Positions 1-9,728 are shown, numbered from the stretch's first letter. The stretch is DNA of 64,000 nucleotides from Lacimicrobium alkaliphilum (GCF_001466725.1 NZ_CP013650.1:1488001-1552000); one strand, 5' to 3'. Notes: generated by a model not told the origin, from the sequence alone. Program-made: numbers and translations.

Positions 1-1340
1 TTAAAGATATAGCGAAGGTAGCGGACCAGGAACTTCATGCTGCTGTCTATACCGTAGCCGCCCAGCTCCATATTAGCGCCGGGGTATATAAACAGGCAAA
101 AGACTTTGCGCTGAATATTGCTCAGGCCTCAGCCTCTCCCAGAAGCCAGTGTATCAGTCAGATATTAGTGCTCTCAGCAGAAATTAAACTGCATAAGCAA
201 TATGCCCGGAGCGAGGCCCGGGAGGCTGAACAGCGCTGTTTAGACGCCGGTGAGCCACTGATGCAATATACAACCACGGTATACACTGCCGAAGTGGATA
301 TTGTCGATAATCCCGCCCTGGTAAAAGCCAATATGCTGGAAATACTGCCGGCGCTTGAGGCTATTGGCTTTCCCTTTACCCTGGCCAGTGCCCGTTATTA
401 TCTGGCCCAGGCCCATTTTAAGCTGGGTGAAATCAGCGAGGCCATGGCACTGGCGCAGCAGGTGCACCAGCAGGCCAGTCAGATTGGCGACAGCCGCCTC
501 GAAAACCAGAGCCTGTTACTGCTGGCCGAAATTCGTGAGCAAAACGGCCAGTCCGGGCGGGCCATGGATAACTATAAGGCCCATATCCGTGCCCTGAACC
601 GGTTTATGGATGAATTTAAGCAGCGTAGTATCGCTTTTTATCTGGCCCAGGCCGATTATATTGACAGCCAGAACCGCCTGGCGCTGCTTACCAGTGAAAA
701 CAAATTGCTCCAACTTCAGGCCAGCGCCGAGCAGCAACAACGTCTTTACGCCACCTTAGGTGGCAGTGCGGTGATAGGCGGTTTGCTGCTGGCCCTGTAT
801 GGCCTGAATCGTAAACGGGCCCAATTAACGACGCTGGCCACCACAGATTTTCTGACCCGCCTGTATAACCGCCGCCACTTTACCCAACTGGTGAACCGGC
901 GCCTGGGCGATCGTCGCGGCAGTCAGGTGCACAGCCTGCTGCTGTTTGATCTGGACTTGTTTAAAAGCATCAATGATCAGTACGGCCATGATGTGGGCGA
1001 TAAGGTGCTCAGCCATATCGCCGCGTTATGTCGCAGTAATATCCGTGAGCAGGATTTCTTAGCGCGTATGGGCGGCGAAGAGTTTGCCCTGTTTTTGCCC
1101 GGCTGTGACGCTAAGCATGCCTTTGACAGAGCAGAACAGTGCCGGGCGGCCATCGCCGATAACCCGCTTGAGGTGGGGGAGCAGAAGATTAATATCACCG
1201 CCAGTTTTGGCATCAGCACCGCCACTGCGCCCACGGAATTTGAAACCCTGTTTAAGCAGGCCGATGAGGCCCTGTATTGTTGTAAGGACAAGGGCCGCAA
1301 CTGCTGTGTTGTTTATCAGTCTGAGCTTAGTGGTGACTAA
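1..1340 (+). CDS. TPR-like / GGDEF diguanylate cyclase (5' partial)
   Basis: The frame is open to the left edge of the window (first full codon at base 3), so the N-terminus is missing and about 445 residues are visible. The visible N-terminal half is helical and TPR-like, then comes one membrane segment (around bases 750-800, Ala-Thr-Leu-Gly-Gly to Leu-Tyr-Gly-Leu) and a C-terminal GGDEF domain. The active motif is GGEEF (1071-1085). An RxxD inhibitory site (REQD) lies five residues before it, so product inhibition by c-di-GMP is expected. The likely role is c-di-GMP synthesis from two GTP, tuned by the N-terminal sensor part. The stop overlaps the start of the following methylase gene. Signal bound by the sensor part: unknown. 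Confidence 0.9.
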   Translation, partial: KDIAKVADQELHAAVYTVAAQLHISAGVYKQAKDFALNIAQASASPRSQCISQILVLSAEIKLHKQYARSEAREAEQRCLDAGEPLMQYTTTVYTAEVDIVDNPALVKANMLEILPALEAIGFPFTLASARYYLAQAHFKLGEISEAMALAQQVHQQASQIGDSRLENQSLLLLAEIREQNGQSGRAMDNYKAHIRALNRFMDEFKQRSIAFYLAQADYIDSQNRLALLTSENKLLQLQASAEQQQRLYATLGGSAVIGGLLLALYGLNRKRAQLTTLATTDFLTRLYNRRHFTQLVNRRLGDRRGSQVHSLLLFDLDLFKSINDQYGHDVGDKVLSHIAALCRSNIREQDFLARMGGEEFALFLPGCDAKHAFDRAEQCRAAIADNPLEVGEQKINITASFGISTATAPTEFETLFKQADEALYCCKDKGRNCCVVYQSELSGD

Positions 1341-2138
1341 GAATAAGGGCTCCCTGATCTGTATTGGCCTGGGTATAACCCTGGGCAGCCAGCTTAGTGA
1401 GCTGACGAAAAACCAGTTGCAGCAGGCGGATGTGGTGTTTTTTCATGCCAACAGCCATTATCTGACCGATTTTCTGGCCCGTTTAAACCCTAATCTGGTG
1501 GATATGCAGCCCTTTTACGCACAGGGTGAAACCCGGCTCGACAGCTACAAGGCCATGGTGGCAGCGGTGGTGGAACAGGTACAGCAGGGCAGGCAGGTAT
1601 GCTGGGCCTGCTACGGCCATCCGGGCATTGCCAGTTGGCCCCTCATCAGGCCATTCGCCAGTTGCGCGAACTGGGTTACCGCGCCGAAATGCAGCCTGGC
1701 ATCAGTGCCGATGCCTGCCTGTGGGCTGATCTGGGTGAAGACCCTATGGACAGCGGCTGTGTGCAGATGGAAGCCAGCCAGTTTCTGTTTTATCAGCAAC
1801 AGATTGATACCAGTGCCTATCTGGTGCTGTGGCAGATCAGCATCGCCGGTGATCATACCCTGAAAAGGCTCGATAGTGACCGCGACGCGCTCGCGCTGCT
1901 GGTGCAAAAGCTCGGGCAGTGGTACTCGCCGGAGCATCAGGTGATTCTCTATGAAGCCGCCGACCTGCCCATCTGGCAGCCGCGCTTAGAGCGCGTGCCT
2001 ATAGCAGAACTGGTGAATGCGACCCTTAACCAGATCACCACCCTGGTGATCCCCCCTCAATCCAGTAAACAGCCCGATACGACGATGCTGGATAAACTTG
2101 GCGTGCCTGCAGAGCATCCGCTGCGTCAATTACAGTAA
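1333..2138 (+). pseudogene. Frameshifted tetrapyrrole-methylase family protein, borosin N-methyltransferase-like
   Basis: The first part reads in one frame from a GTG at 1333 (Gly-Ser-Leu-Ile-Cys-Ile-Gly-Leu-Gly SAM-binding start) up to the motif CYGHPGI. The rest (QLAPHQAI, PGISADACLWADLG, IAGDHTL) continues in another frame to 2138. One missing base near 1627-1630 (ATTGCC where ATTTGCC would restore GICQLAPHQ) explains it. Restored length is about 268 residues. Family knowledge: SAM-dependent methylases with GHPG and PGISA motifs include CbiF-like corrin methylases and, closer in remembered sequence, the stand-alone alpha-N-methyltransferases of split borosins such as Shewanella SonM, which methylate backbone amides of a precursor peptide. 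No precursor-like small gene was found beside it. The start overlaps the diguanylate cyclase stop, so the two are probably co-transcribed. Confidence 0.7.
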
Positions 2139-2180
2139 CGTCATGCGGGCATGTCCAGTGTGTTTATGTTTAATGTTTAA

Positions 2181-2253
2181 GGCACTGGATTCCCGCCTGC
2201 GCGGGAATGACGGGGGTGTCATGCCCGAAAGCGGTTATCGGGCATCCAGTGCC
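2181..2253. repeat. Composite palindromic intergenic repeat (two hairpins)
   Basis: The element is bounded by GGCACTGGA and its exact reverse complement TCCAGTGCC and holds two hairpins: ATTCCCGC/GCGGGAAT and ATGCCCGA/TCGGGCAT. It fills most of the space between two convergent genes. Relatives with the same arms occur at 24724-24926, 28042-28078, 32210-32245, 34327-34363, 34701-34734, 34827-34856 and 58106-58238. REP/BIME-like behaviour or service as a bidirectional terminator is plausible. Confidence 0.75.
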
Positions 2254-2322
2254 TTTGTGTTTATGGTGTAAAAGGTCGCTGGATTGCCGCTAAAAGCATG
2301 GTGAATAACGGGTGTGTCAGAC

Positions 2323-4254
2323 TCAGGTTTTAAACTGATTTACCAGTTTGCGCAATTCACTGGCCCGTTGCTGCAATGTCTCAATGGCCCGCAATTGCTG
2401 CTCGGCATTGTCGTGAATGGTGCCGGCGCTGTCAGAAATTAAATGGGCCGACTGGTTAATATGTTCCACCACGGCACCCTGTTCTTCGGTGGCAGCGGCT
2501 ACCTGATGATTGCCGGCATTGATTTCTTCAAAACGTTGCTGGATTTCTTTTAAAGACTGTGCCGATTGGCGCGTGCTCTCGGTTACCTTTTTACTGCTGG
2601 CATTGCCTTCCTGCACTGCGGTCAGAGATTCTGCAGAGGTTTTCTGCAACCGGGTGATTTGATCGCCAATCTCTTTGGTCGAATCCTGGGTGCGCTTTGC
2701 CAGGTTGCGCACTTCATCGGCCACCACCGCAAATCCACGGCCCTGTTCTCCGGCCCTGGCGGCTTCAATGGCGGCATTTAACGCCAGCAAATTGGTTTGC
2801 TCAGAGATGGCATTGATCACTTCCACCACCGAATTGATCGCCGATGCCTGTTCGGCAAAGTCGTTAATGGTCTGGCTGACCATTTCCATTACCTGATTCA
2901 GCTCCTGCATGGTTTCAGAGGTAAGCTGCATATTGTTGTTGGTGTCGATGGTTTTTTTGACCGCCGAATCGGTATCGTTGGCGGTACGGCTGGCCACATC
3001 CGAGACTTCGTTAATGGTCTGTCCCATTTCGGTAATCGCGGTGGCCACCTGATCGGTTTGTGAGCGCTGTGATTCAGTAGCCTTAAAGGTGTTTTCGGCC
3101 AGGCCCGCCAGTTGTTCAATGCCCTGTACCATCGCCTGTTCCGTTTGCTGAATGGCGGCCACTAATTCGCGCACTTTGCCGATAATGGCATTGAAGCCCT
3201 GTGCCAGGTGGCCCAGTTCATTGTCAGTGGAATCATCCAGCCGTTTGGTAAGGTCGCCGCCATGGCCGGACATTTCCAGTAACTGATCGCCGACGCCGCG
3301 AATCTGCCGACTCAGCCAGTTGGCAAACACAACCGTAAGAAAAATAAACACCAGTGCCAGCGCTAAACTGGCCAACACGGAAAGCAGGATCACCTTATTA
3401 ATATCGCCACTGACTTCCCCCGTGGGCAAGGCTGCAACCACTTTCAGGCCAGAATCTCTGACCTGCTGTAAGGCCAGATACATCTGTAGCCCTGCGATTT
3501 GTGCTTCAGACAGGGAGAACTCGCTGCTTTGATCGCTGCGCGCAGCAACGGCCTGATAGCCTTTGATATTGCGGATGTTTTCGCCCACTTTTGAGCTATC
3601 CGTATGGGCAATAATTCTGTCACTACCGTCAATCAGAAACACAAAACCGTTCTCTCCCAGACTGCGACGGGAAACGATATTGGAGACTTCTGTCACATCA
3701 TAACCGAGGCCGGCCACACCCACGCGCTGGCCATCCACAATAACCGGCACATTGACAAACATGGTCAGTACGCCGCTACGTTCATCTGAATCGATCGCCA
3801 GCTCCAGCTCTTTATCGCTGGCCAGAAACTCAAAAAACCACTTGTCACGGGGCTCGCTGGCAGCAACAGATTTAAACAGTCCCTGTTCGGTATAGTAGTT
3901 CTGGCTGCGCGCTGACACCCAGAATATGGTTGCTGCGCCGGTATTCTGTTTGGTGTTTTTCAGGTATGCCAGAACCCTGCTATGCAATGAGGATTGTTGT
4001 TCATCTTCTGCCATCCAGTCATGCAGCAGGCTATTCTGAGCAAGACTTTTTGAGAGGGTAATGGGTGTCATGATCTCACCACGAATCTCTGCACTCAGGC
4101 GGCCGACTGCATCAGGTAGATACTCCTGCTCGGTCTTGCCGTAGTAGAGTGAGGAAAACTGGCTGATATTGATAACGGTCGCTACCAATGTGGTGACCAG
4201 TAAAGCAATAAACACAAAGGCAATAAAAATAGACTTCAGGCTGTATTTGTTCAT
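2323..4254 (-). CDS. Methyl-accepting chemotaxis protein
   Basis: A 643-residue transducer. It has an N-terminal membrane helix (residues about 8-30), a large periplasmic sensor region of the dCache type (includes [11 protein letters not shown] and [15 protein letters not shown]), a second membrane helix near 285-310, a HAMP linker and a cytoplasmic signalling domain with the conserved hairpin tip [19 protein letters not shown]. Role: senses a small ligand outside the inner membrane and controls CheA/CheW. The start was placed at 4254 rather than six codons upstream because GGAG sits at the right distance before that ATG. It faces the methylase gene tail to tail. The ligand cannot be read from the sequence; dCache domains often bind amino acids or carboxylates. 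Confidence 0.93.
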   Translation of the reverse strand: MNKYSLKSIFIAFVFIALLVTTLVATVINISQFSSLYYGKTEQEYLPDAVGRLSAEIRGEIMTPITLSKSLAQNSLLHDWMAEDEQQSSLHSRVLAYLKNTKQNTGAATIFWVSARSQNYYTEQGLFKSVAASEPRDKWFFEFLASDKELELAIDSDERSGVLTMFVNVPVIVDGQRVGVAGLGYDVTEVSNIVSRRSLGENGFVFLIDGSDRIIAHTDSSKVGENIRNIKGYQAVAARSDQSSEFSLSEAQIAGLQMYLALQQVRDSGLKVVAALPTGEVSGDINKVILLSVLASLALALVFIFLTVVFANWLSRQIRGVGDQLLEMSGHGGDLTKRLDDSTDNELGHLAQGFNAIIGKVRELVAAIQQTEQAMVQGIEQLAGLAENTFKATESQRSQTDQVATAITEMGQTINEVSDVASRTANDTDSAVKKTIDTNNNMQLTSETMQELNQVMEMVSQTINDFAEQASAINSVVEVINAISEQTNLLALNAAIEAARAGEQGRGFAVVADEVRNLAKRTQDSTKEIGDQITRLQKTSAESLTAVQEGNASSKKVTESTRQSAQSLKEIQQRFEEINAGNHQVAAATEEQGAVVEHINQSAHLISDSAGTIHDNAEQQLRAIETLQQRASELRKLVNQFKT

Positions 4255-4379
4255 CTTTACTCCAAAAGCCATTTTGAATATTGGTGGCTTAACAACGACA
4301 ATGCCTTTAGCTGGAATATATTAACCCACTGGCATATAAGTGTTTTTGAGAGTTTAGCTGGTATCTGCCGATTCGGTAG

Positions 4380-5450
4380 TTATTGCACCAGGGCAGCTGT
4401 TTTTATCTGGGCATATAGCCGGGTTCCAGGGCTTAAGTTAAGCATCATTGCTGATTTCTGGCTGATTCTGGCCAGCAGTATAGTTTTTCCTGCTTTAAGC
4501 CTGACCAGAATCTGACCCTGAGGCTCTGGCTGTAAGGTGTCTACCTGTGCGCTGAGGATATTCAGTATGCTGGAATGGTTCGGACGCTCAAGACACAGAC
4601 TCACATCCCTGGCGTGGATCTGCACCCTGAATTCGCCATCGGCTGAGTGCAGTCCGGGCAGCAATAATTCGCCGATTTCTGTATCCAGACGGGTTAAACA
4701 ATATTCCGGCTCCGGTGTCGCCCTTCGTGCTCTGATCACCGTGGTGGCATCGCTGCGGTGGGCCAGGGGTAAGTCCAGTCTGGTCAGTAACTCATACAGC
4801 TGCCCCTGTGCCTGAATCCTGCCATTTTCCATCAGCAGTAAGGTGTCGGCCAGTTGGGCGATTTCATCGCGGCTGTGGCTGACATAGAGCATCGGGATGG
4901 CCAGCTCTTTATGCAGTTTTTGCAGATAGGGCAGAATTTCCTGTTTACGCTGATAATCCAGTGCCGATAAGGGCTCATCCATCACCAACAACGCCGGGTT
5001 GATGGCCAGAGCGCGGGCTATGGCGACACGTTGCTGTTCGCCGCCGGAAAGGGTATGAGGCTTACGCTCAAGCAGCGGTTCAAGGCCTAAAAGGGTAATC
5101 AGCCCGTCTATTTCAATGGTTTTGTTATTATTGCCCGGCCAGGCGCGTTTTTGCGCATAGCGGATATTGCCCAGTGCGCTAAAGTGGGCGAACAGGTTTG
5201 GCTGTTGAAACACAAAACCCAGTTGTCGCTGATGGGCAGGTATAAAGTGATTGTTATCCTGCCAGACATGGCCCTGAACCGACAGGGTGCCGGTGCAGTT
5301 TTTTTCCAGCCCGGCAATACAGCGCAGCAGGGTAGTTTTGCCACAGCCCGAGGGGCCAAAAAGAGCGCTGATGCCGGTCTCTGGCAGTTCAAAGGCGCAG
5401 TTAAGCTCAAAGTCAGCCCGTTTAAGTGTCAGATTGGCGTGGATACTCAT
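4380..5450 (-). CDS. modC: Molybdate ABC transporter ATP-binding protein ModC
   Basis: A 356-residue ATPase that powers molybdate import with ModB and ModA. Visible motifs: Walker [13 protein letters not shown] signature [15 protein letters not shown], Walker [13 protein letters not shown] and the switch histidine in LYVSHSRDE. The C-terminal third carries the TOBE/Mop molybdate-sensing fold expected of ModC. Its start codon overlaps the modB stop (ATGA), so the two are translationally coupled. It is the last gene of the moaA-to-modC operon. Confidence 0.96.
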   Translation of the reverse strand: MSIHANLTLKRADFELNCAFELPETGISALFGPSGCGKTTLLRCIAGLEKNCTGTLSVQGHVWQDNNHFIPAHQRQLGFVFQQPNLFAHFSALGNIRYAQKRAWPGNNNKTIEIDGLITLLGLEPLLERKPHTLSGGEQQRVAIARALAINPALLVMDEPLSALDYQRKQEILPYLQKLHKELAIPMLYVSHSRDEIAQLADTLLLMENGRIQAQGQLYELLTRLDLPLAHRSDATTVIRARRATPEPEYCLTRLDTEIGELLLPGLHSADGEFRVQIHARDVSLCLERPNHSSILNILSAQVDTLQPEPQGQILVRLKAGKTILLARISQKSAMMLNLSPGTRLYAQIKTAALVQ

Positions 5451-6127
5451 GGGCTGACCAGTTTAAAGCGCCGGTTGAGAGCATAAATCCCCAGCAGCAG
5501 AATAAAAGACAGCCCCAACAACAGAGCCGATAAGCCGTGAGCGGCGCCGTAATCGAGCGCCTCCACATGTTCATAGATGGCGATGGACACCACCTGGGTC
5601 TGACCCGGAATATTACCGCCAATCATCAGTACTACACCAAACTCCCCTAAGGTATGGGCAAAACCTAATACTGCGGCGCTGAGCAACCCGTGACGGGCCA
5701 GAGGCAGGGCGATAGTAAAAAAACGATCCAGAGGACCAGCTCTTAAGGTAGCGGCTGCATCCAGGGTGGCAGGATGAACCGAGGCGAAGGCATTTTGCAG
5801 CGGCTGTACCACAAAGGGCAGGGAATAGAAGACTGAGCCTATTACCAGGCCGCTAAAGCTAAAGGCCAGCCCGCTGCCGCCAAACAGGGTCGATAAAGCT
5901 CCCAGCGGGCCGTCCGGCCCCAGCGCCAGCAGCAGATAAAAGCCCAGTACCGTTGGGGGCAGCACCAGTGGCAGGGCGATCATCGCCTCTAATAAAAACT
6001 TAAACCGCCAGCGGCTGCGGGCCAGCCACCAGGCCAGCGGCGTGCCCAATACCAGCAAAATAAGGGTGCTGATAAAGGCCAGTTTAAGGGTCAGCCACAG
6101 GGCCATCAGATCGCCGTCAGCGAACAT
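5447..6127 (-). CDS. modB: Molybdate ABC transporter permease ModB
   Basis: Inner-membrane permease of 226 residues with about five or six membrane helices and the EAA-type loop contacting ModC (around HTLGEFGVVLMIGG, typical of ModB). The start at 6127 (MFADGDLMALWL) was chosen because ModB proteins begin directly with this xxALWLTLKLA helix and because AAAGG precedes it; the open frame continues 32 codons further but only through modA-overlapping sequence. It overlaps the end of modA by 11 bases and the start of modC by 4, giving tight coupling modA-modB-modC. Confidence 0.94.
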   Translation of the reverse strand: MFADGDLMALWLTLKLAFISTLILLVLGTPLAWWLARSRWRFKFLLEAMIALPLVLPPTVLGFYLLLALGPDGPLGALSTLFGGSGLAFSFSGLVIGSVFYSLPFVVQPLQNAFASVHPATLDAAATLRAGPLDRFFTIALPLARHGLLSAAVLGFAHTLGEFGVVLMIGGNIPGQTQVVSIAIYEHVEALDYGAAHGLSALLLGLSFILLLGIYALNRRFKLVSP

Positions 6128-6947
6128 GGGTTGTACCTTTATTATCGGTGTCCTTCCTGTCGGGCAGGGCGTAGCCCCACAGTGCAATGACCTTACGGCC
6201 ACTATCGCTTTGCAGAAAATCACTTAATGCGGTTGCCGCAGGGCTGGTCTTCAGAACCACTGCCTGTTGCACAATCGGGGCGTAACGTTCTGCTGGCACC
6301 AGATAATAATAATCTTTTGAGATATCAGCCTGTAGCAGCTGGCTTAAGGCCAGCAGGCCCGCTTCGGCGTTACCGCTGTGTACAAACTGCCAGGCCTGAT
6401 TAATGTTTTCTCCCCGTACCAGTTTAGTTTGTAGTGGCTGCCACAGATCCCGGCTTTGAAGATATTGCTGTGCGGCCAGGCCATAGGGCGCCAGACGCGG
6501 GTTGGCAATCGCCAGATAGTTAAAACGGCTTGTCGTAAGAAATTCCTGCGTGGGGTGTGGATGTTTCGGGGTATATAAAGCCAGCTGGCCGATGGCATAA
6601 GTGAAACGGCTGTTTTTTACTATCTTACCTTGTTGTTCCAGTAATTCGGGGCGTCTGGAATCGGCGGCAAGAAAAACGTCAAAGGGCGCACCTTGCAGAA
6701 TCTGACCGTATTGTTTGCCGGTGGCGCCGCTGATGACGGTGATTTTATGCCCATGTTGTTTCTCAAAACTATCGGCAAGGGATTCCAGCGGGGCTTTAAA
6801 ATTACTGGCTACTGCTACCTGCAAAGGTTCGCCGTTAACAGTGAAAGGAAATAGTAACAGCACTATTACAATAAGGTTTTGCAGTCCAATGAATTGGATC
6901 TTACAGAAGAAATTGCAGGATAATATTGGCGTTAATCCACCAGACAT
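6117..6947 (-). CDS. modA: Molybdate ABC transporter substrate-binding protein ModA
   Basis: Periplasmic molybdate receptor of 276 residues. A hydrophobic signal segment (IVIVLLLFPFTVNG) is followed by the mature start EPLQVAVASNF, the usual ModA opening, then SGATGKQYGQI and GAPFDVFLAADSRRPELL, which form the oxyanion pocket. The start at 6947 is preceded by GGAAG and lies one base after the moaE stop, so the transporter genes belong to the cofactor synthesis operon. The region before the hydrophobic core is rather long for a signal peptide (about 23 residues). Confidence 0.94.
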   Translation of the reverse strand: MSGGLTPILSCNFFCKIQFIGLQNLIVIVLLLFPFTVNGEPLQVAVASNFKAPLESLADSFEKQHGHKITVISGATGKQYGQILQGAPFDVFLAADSRRPELLEQQGKIVKNSRFTYAIGQLALYTPKHPHPTQEFLTTSRFNYLAIANPRLAPYGLAAQQYLQSRDLWQPLQTKLVRGENINQAWQFVHSGNAEAGLLALSQLLQADISKDYYYLVPAERYAPIVQQAVVLKTSPAATALSDFLQSDSGRKVIALWGYALPDRKDTDNKGTTHVR

Positions 6948-6948
6948 A

Positions 6949-7422
6949 CTACTTCCATTGCTGTGCTTTTTGTTGGTCAGAGGTTTTGGCTTCAACCCAA
7001 TGCTCGCCATTTTCGGTTTGTTCTTTTTTCCAGAATGGTGCGCGGGTTTTTAAATAATCCATTATAAACTCACAGGCGGCAAAGGCATCACCGCGATGGC
7101 GACTACTGACTCCCACAAAGACGATCTGCTCGCTAAGCGCTAGTTTGCCTACCCGATGGATGACCCGTACCCGACCCAGCTGCCAGCGAAGGCGCGCTTC
7201 GCGTACGATTTCCTGTAGTGCTTTTTCGGTCATGGCCGGGTAATGTTCCAGGGTCAGGCTGGTTATGCACTGGCCCTGATTGACATCCCGCACCAGCCCG
7301 GCAAAAGTGACTACGGCGCCATCTGAGCTGTTATTGGCACTGAGTTTTTCATACTCGGCCGCCAAACTGAAATCGTCAGTTTGCACCGCAATAAAATCAG
7401 CTTCGCTTTGGGCTTCAGTCAT
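6949..7422 (-). CDS. moaE: Molybdopterin synthase catalytic subunit MoaE
   Basis: Large subunit of molybdopterin synthase, which inserts two sulfurs from the MoaD thiocarboxylate into cyclic pyranopterin monophosphate. Family motifs are clear: GAVVTFAGLVRDVN, LTLEHYPAMTEKAL, RVRVIHRVGKL, and the active-site stretch YLKTRAPFWKKE. Length is 157 residues from the ATG at 7422; a GTG at 7434 would add four residues and neither has a strong ribosome binding site. It is separated from moaD by a 115-base gap filled by a palindromic repeat, unusual within an otherwise tight operon. Confidence 0.95.
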   Translation of the reverse strand: MTEAQSEADFIAVQTDDFSLAAEYEKLSANNSSDGAVVTFAGLVRDVNQGQCITSLTLEHYPAMTEKALQEIVREARLRWQLGRVRVIHRVGKLALSEQIVFVGVSSRHRGDAFAACEFIMDYLKTRAPFWKKEQTENGEHWVEAKTSDQQKAQQWK

Positions 7423-7462
7423 AGGGTTGTCCACTTAATCTCACCACAAACAAGAACTCTTA

Positions 7463-7539
7463 TTCACCACAGAGGCACAGAGAGCACAGAGGACTTTCCA
7501 CTCGTTCACCCTCTGTGTCCTCCGTGGCTCTGTGGTTTA
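7463..7539. repeat. CACAGAG-type inverted repeat inside the moa operon
   Basis: Two arms, CACCACAGAGGCACAGAG and the roughly complementary CTCCGTGGCTCTGTGG, can fold into a long imperfect stem between moaD and moaE. The same word family (CACAGAG, CGCAGAG) recurs at 7830-7896, 11080-11360, 27939-28170, 34432-34501, 47151-47330 and 57961-58054. It could affect mRNA stability or relative MoaD/MoaE expression. Confidence 0.7.
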
Positions 7540-7549
7540 TATTTAGGCT

Positions 7550-7792
7550 TTACCCACCAGTAACTGGTGGGAAAAAGGCCACTTCATCTTTTTCTGATAA
7601 CGGCGTGCTGTCATTGGCCAGAGTCTGGTTTACCGCTGCCAGGGCTTTACCCTCGGCCAGGTACTCCTGCCACAGCTCGCCTTTTTGTTGCAGATGCGCG
7701 CGCAGCTCTGCCAGCGTGTTCACTTCAGGCTCAACCACCAGCGTATCGCAATCCAGCACTTCTCTTAGTTGAGCAAAAAATAACACCTTCAT
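7550..7792 (-). CDS. moaD: Molybdopterin synthase sulfur carrier subunit MoaD
   Basis: An 80-residue ubiquitin-fold protein ending in the diagnostic Gly-Gly (PPVTGG), whose C-terminus is adenylated and then thiocarboxylated to deliver sulfur to MoaE. The beginning KVLFFAQLREVL is typical. A GAGGA ribosome binding site precedes the ATG at 7792. The last codons and stop form a near-perfect palindrome (CCCACCAGT-A-ACTGGTGGG at 7553-7571). The adenylating MoeB partner is not in the window. Confidence 0.95.
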   Translation of the reverse strand: MKVLFFAQLREVLDCDTLVVEPEVNTLAELRAHLQQKGELWQEYLAEGKALAAVNQTLANDSTPLSEKDEVAFFPPVTGG

Positions 7793-7829
7793 CGTCTGTC
7801 CTCACACCTTGCACATCAAAAGCCATAAT

Positions 7830-8082
7830 TCTCGCAGAGTCGCTAAGGCGCAGAGGATTGGTATGATCATTAGATCTCTGCGCCTCTGCGAGATCCCTTT
7901 CTTACTCGTTCCGCCTTACACCTCACAAATTCCCTTTACTCTTTTCCCGGATTCCGCTGCGCTACATCCAGGCTACTCCGGAGCGTAATCGGTAAACTAG
8001 TCAACCCGATTCCGCTGCGCTACATCCAGGCTACTCGCCGATATAGCTTTGTAGCCCGTCAAGGAGCGAAGCGGATTGCGGG
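7830..8082. repeat. Repeat-filled gap between moaC and moaD
   Basis: The 317-base gap 7793-8109 holds no gene. It contains a hairpin of the CGCAGAG family (7830-7896, CTCGCAGAG against CTCTGCGAG), two direct copies of an 'ATTCCGCTGCGCTACATCCAGGCTAC' type word (about 7946-7977 and 8005-8036) and one inverted relative (8051-8082, GTAGCCCG...GAAGCGGATT). The last is the common 'tagcccggatg...gaagcggaatccggg' intergenic family, also seen at 11011-11042 and 34557-34586. CTCCTAA is repeated next to the moaC stop. Confidence 0.7.
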
Positions 8083-8109
8083 AACCCCTCACTCCTAACT
8101 CCTAACTCC

Positions 8110-8595
8110 TCACTCATCTCCATCATACTGCCAGTGGCCCGATTTTCCGCCCTGTTTTTCCAGTACCCGGATGCCGTCGATACACATGGCCGGGTCTACC
8201 GCTTTACACATATCGAACAGGGTCAGCGCGGCCACACTGACCGCGGTCAGCGCTTCCATCTCCACTCCGGTCTGACCGGCCAGTTTGCATAAACTGACAA
8301 TACGCACCCGGTTCTGGCCTGGCTGAGGCTCAAAATCCACCTGGATTTTGGACAGCATCAACGGGTGACACAGGGGGATTATATTGGCGCACTGTTTGGC
8401 GGCCTGAATGCCGGCAATCCGGGATACACTGAACACATCGCCTTTGGCATGTTCTCCGGCGAGGATCATATCCAGTGTCTTGCTGCTCATACTGATGTAG
8501 CCTTCGGCCATGGCCTGGCGTTTGGTCACCGCTTTGTCGGTAACATCCACCATCGCCGCTTCGCCTTTTTGATTAATGTGACTGAGCTGGCTCAT
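8110..8595 (-). CDS. moaC: Cyclic pyranopterin monophosphate synthase MoaC
   Basis: 161 residues. MoaC rearranges the MoaA product 3',8-cyclo-GTP into cyclic pyranopterin monophosphate. Diagnostic stretches are [30 protein letters not shown] with the catalytic-region His, [23 protein letters not shown] and the C-terminal GGKSGHW. Its start overlaps the moaB stop (ATGA at 8592-8595), showing translational coupling with the upstream gene. Confidence 0.96.
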   Translation of the reverse strand: MSQLSHINQKGEAAMVDVTDKAVTKRQAMAEGYISMSSKTLDMILAGEHAKGDVFSVSRIAGIQAAKQCANIIPLCHPLMLSKIQVDFEPQPGQNRVRIVSLCKLAGQTGVEMEALTAVSVAALTLFDMCKAVDPAMCIDGIRVLEKQGGKSGHWQYDGDE

Positions 8596-9119
8596 TGGCG
8601 GGACTCACAATGTGGTGCAGCCTTAAGATGGCCGACAAAGTTACAGGGGCCGTGAGCAGCATCCAGTTGTTCACGAATAATGCCATTCCAGGCAGTCTTA
8701 CAGGCACCAGTGGAGCCGGGCATGCAGAAGATCAGGGTATGGTTGGCAAGGCCCGCTAATGCACGGGATTGCACCGTGGAGGTGCCTATTTCCTTAAACG
8801 AAAGATAGCGGAACAGTTCACCAAACCCTTCCACCTGCTTATCAAACAGCACACTGATGGCTTCCGGGGTGGAGTCGCGACCGGAAAAACCGGTGCCGCC
8901 TGTCAGCAATATCACCTGAATACCGGCATCGGCTATCCAGGCCGATACCTGAGCACGAAGCTGATAGATATCATCTTTGCAAATAGCTTTGGCGGCCAGT
9001 TGGTGGCCGGCTTCTTCGAGGGCTGAGACCAGATACTGCCCTGACGTGTCATTAGACTCATCACGGGTATCGGAAACGGTCAGTACCGCGATATTCAAGG
9101 CATTGGGATTGTCGCTCAT
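8592..9119 (-). CDS. moaB: Molybdopterin adenylyltransferase-like protein MoaB
   Basis: 175-residue MoCF-fold protein with the MPT/ATP-binding motif [18 protein letters not shown] and the sequence [23 protein letters not shown] typical of MoaB. The family adenylates molybdopterin or is thought to; in Enterobacteria MogA does this job and MoaB is dispensable. A mogA gene is also present at 25717-26247, so this genome carries both. Placed between mobA and moaC with 4-base coupling to moaC and a 27-base gap to mobA. Confidence 0.93.
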   Translation of the reverse strand: MSDNPNALNIAVLTVSDTRDESNDTSGQYLVSALEEAGHQLAAKAICKDDIYQLRAQVSAWIADAGIQVILLTGGTGFSGRDSTPEAISVLFDKQVEGFGELFRYLSFKEIGTSTVQSRALAGLANHTLIFCMPGSTGACKTAWNGIIREQLDAAHGPCNFVGHLKAAPHCESRQ

Positions 9120-9146
9120 CTGTTTTCCTTGTTGCTGCTGGCAGGG

Positions 9147-9728
9147 TTAATCCTGATGCTCAACGCTCAGCATCTGAGCTTGTTGTGCAGTTTGTGTCAG
9201 TAGTGCCTGCCACTGCTGAGGTGTATTCACGTTTTCCAGTTGCTGTTGTTTGTCACAGGGCAGCGCTTGGGCATTCGCCCGCTTCAGCAACCCACGTACT
9301 GAGCCATCACCATTGCAGCTCAGTTGCCGGACCAGATCCTGCTTGAGTTCCTCTGTCAGCAACAAGCAGGCGGGTAAAAAGCGATCATTAAAGTAACAAC
9401 TGCGCTGGTGTTGATGGCTGTAATTGATCAGTTCACTTAAAAGTTCAGGACCAAGCAATGGCATATCCACCGGCACCACCAACAATAATTCCCCCGCTGG
9501 TAATTGGTGGGTCGCGGCCTCAATGCCGCCCAGCGGTCCGGCGTTCTCAAAGCGGTCCTGCAGATACCCGGGCTGATTGCGACTGATTCTGATGCGATCG
9601 CAGCCGCTGACTTTGATTCGCTCTACACAATGCTCCAGCAGGCTTTGACCCGCTAAAACCAATCTGGCTTTGTCGACGCCCATTCGGCTAGATTGTCCAC
9701 CCGCCAGGATCACGGCACTTAGCTTCAT
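9147..9728 (-). CDS. mobA: Molybdenum cofactor guanylyltransferase MobA
   Basis: 193 residues. MobA attaches GMP to Mo-molybdopterin giving bis-MGD, the form used by NarG. The nucleotidyltransferase P-loop LAGGQSSRMGVDKARL starts at residue 9, and VPVDMPLLGPELL holds the metal-binding Asp. Its start overlaps the moaA stop (ATGA). The presence of mobA inside the moa operon fits the need for bis-MGD by the adjacent nitrate reductase. Confidence 0.94.
   Translation of the reverse strand: MKLSAVILAGGQSSRMGVDKARLVLAGQSLLEHCVERIKVSGCDRIRISRNQPGYLQDRFENAGPLGGIEAATHQLPAGELLLVVPVDMPLLGPELLSELINYSHQHQRSCYFNDRFLPACLLLTEELKQDLVRQLSCNGDGSVRGLLKRANAQALPCDKQQQLENVNTPQQWQALLTQTAQQAQMLSVEHQD

Noticed and set aside
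7553..7571. CCCACCAGT/ACTGGTGGG palindrome at the moaD stop as a terminator
   Set aside because: Almost no loop and no T-run; explained by the Pro-Val-Thr-Gly-Gly codons and probably incidental.
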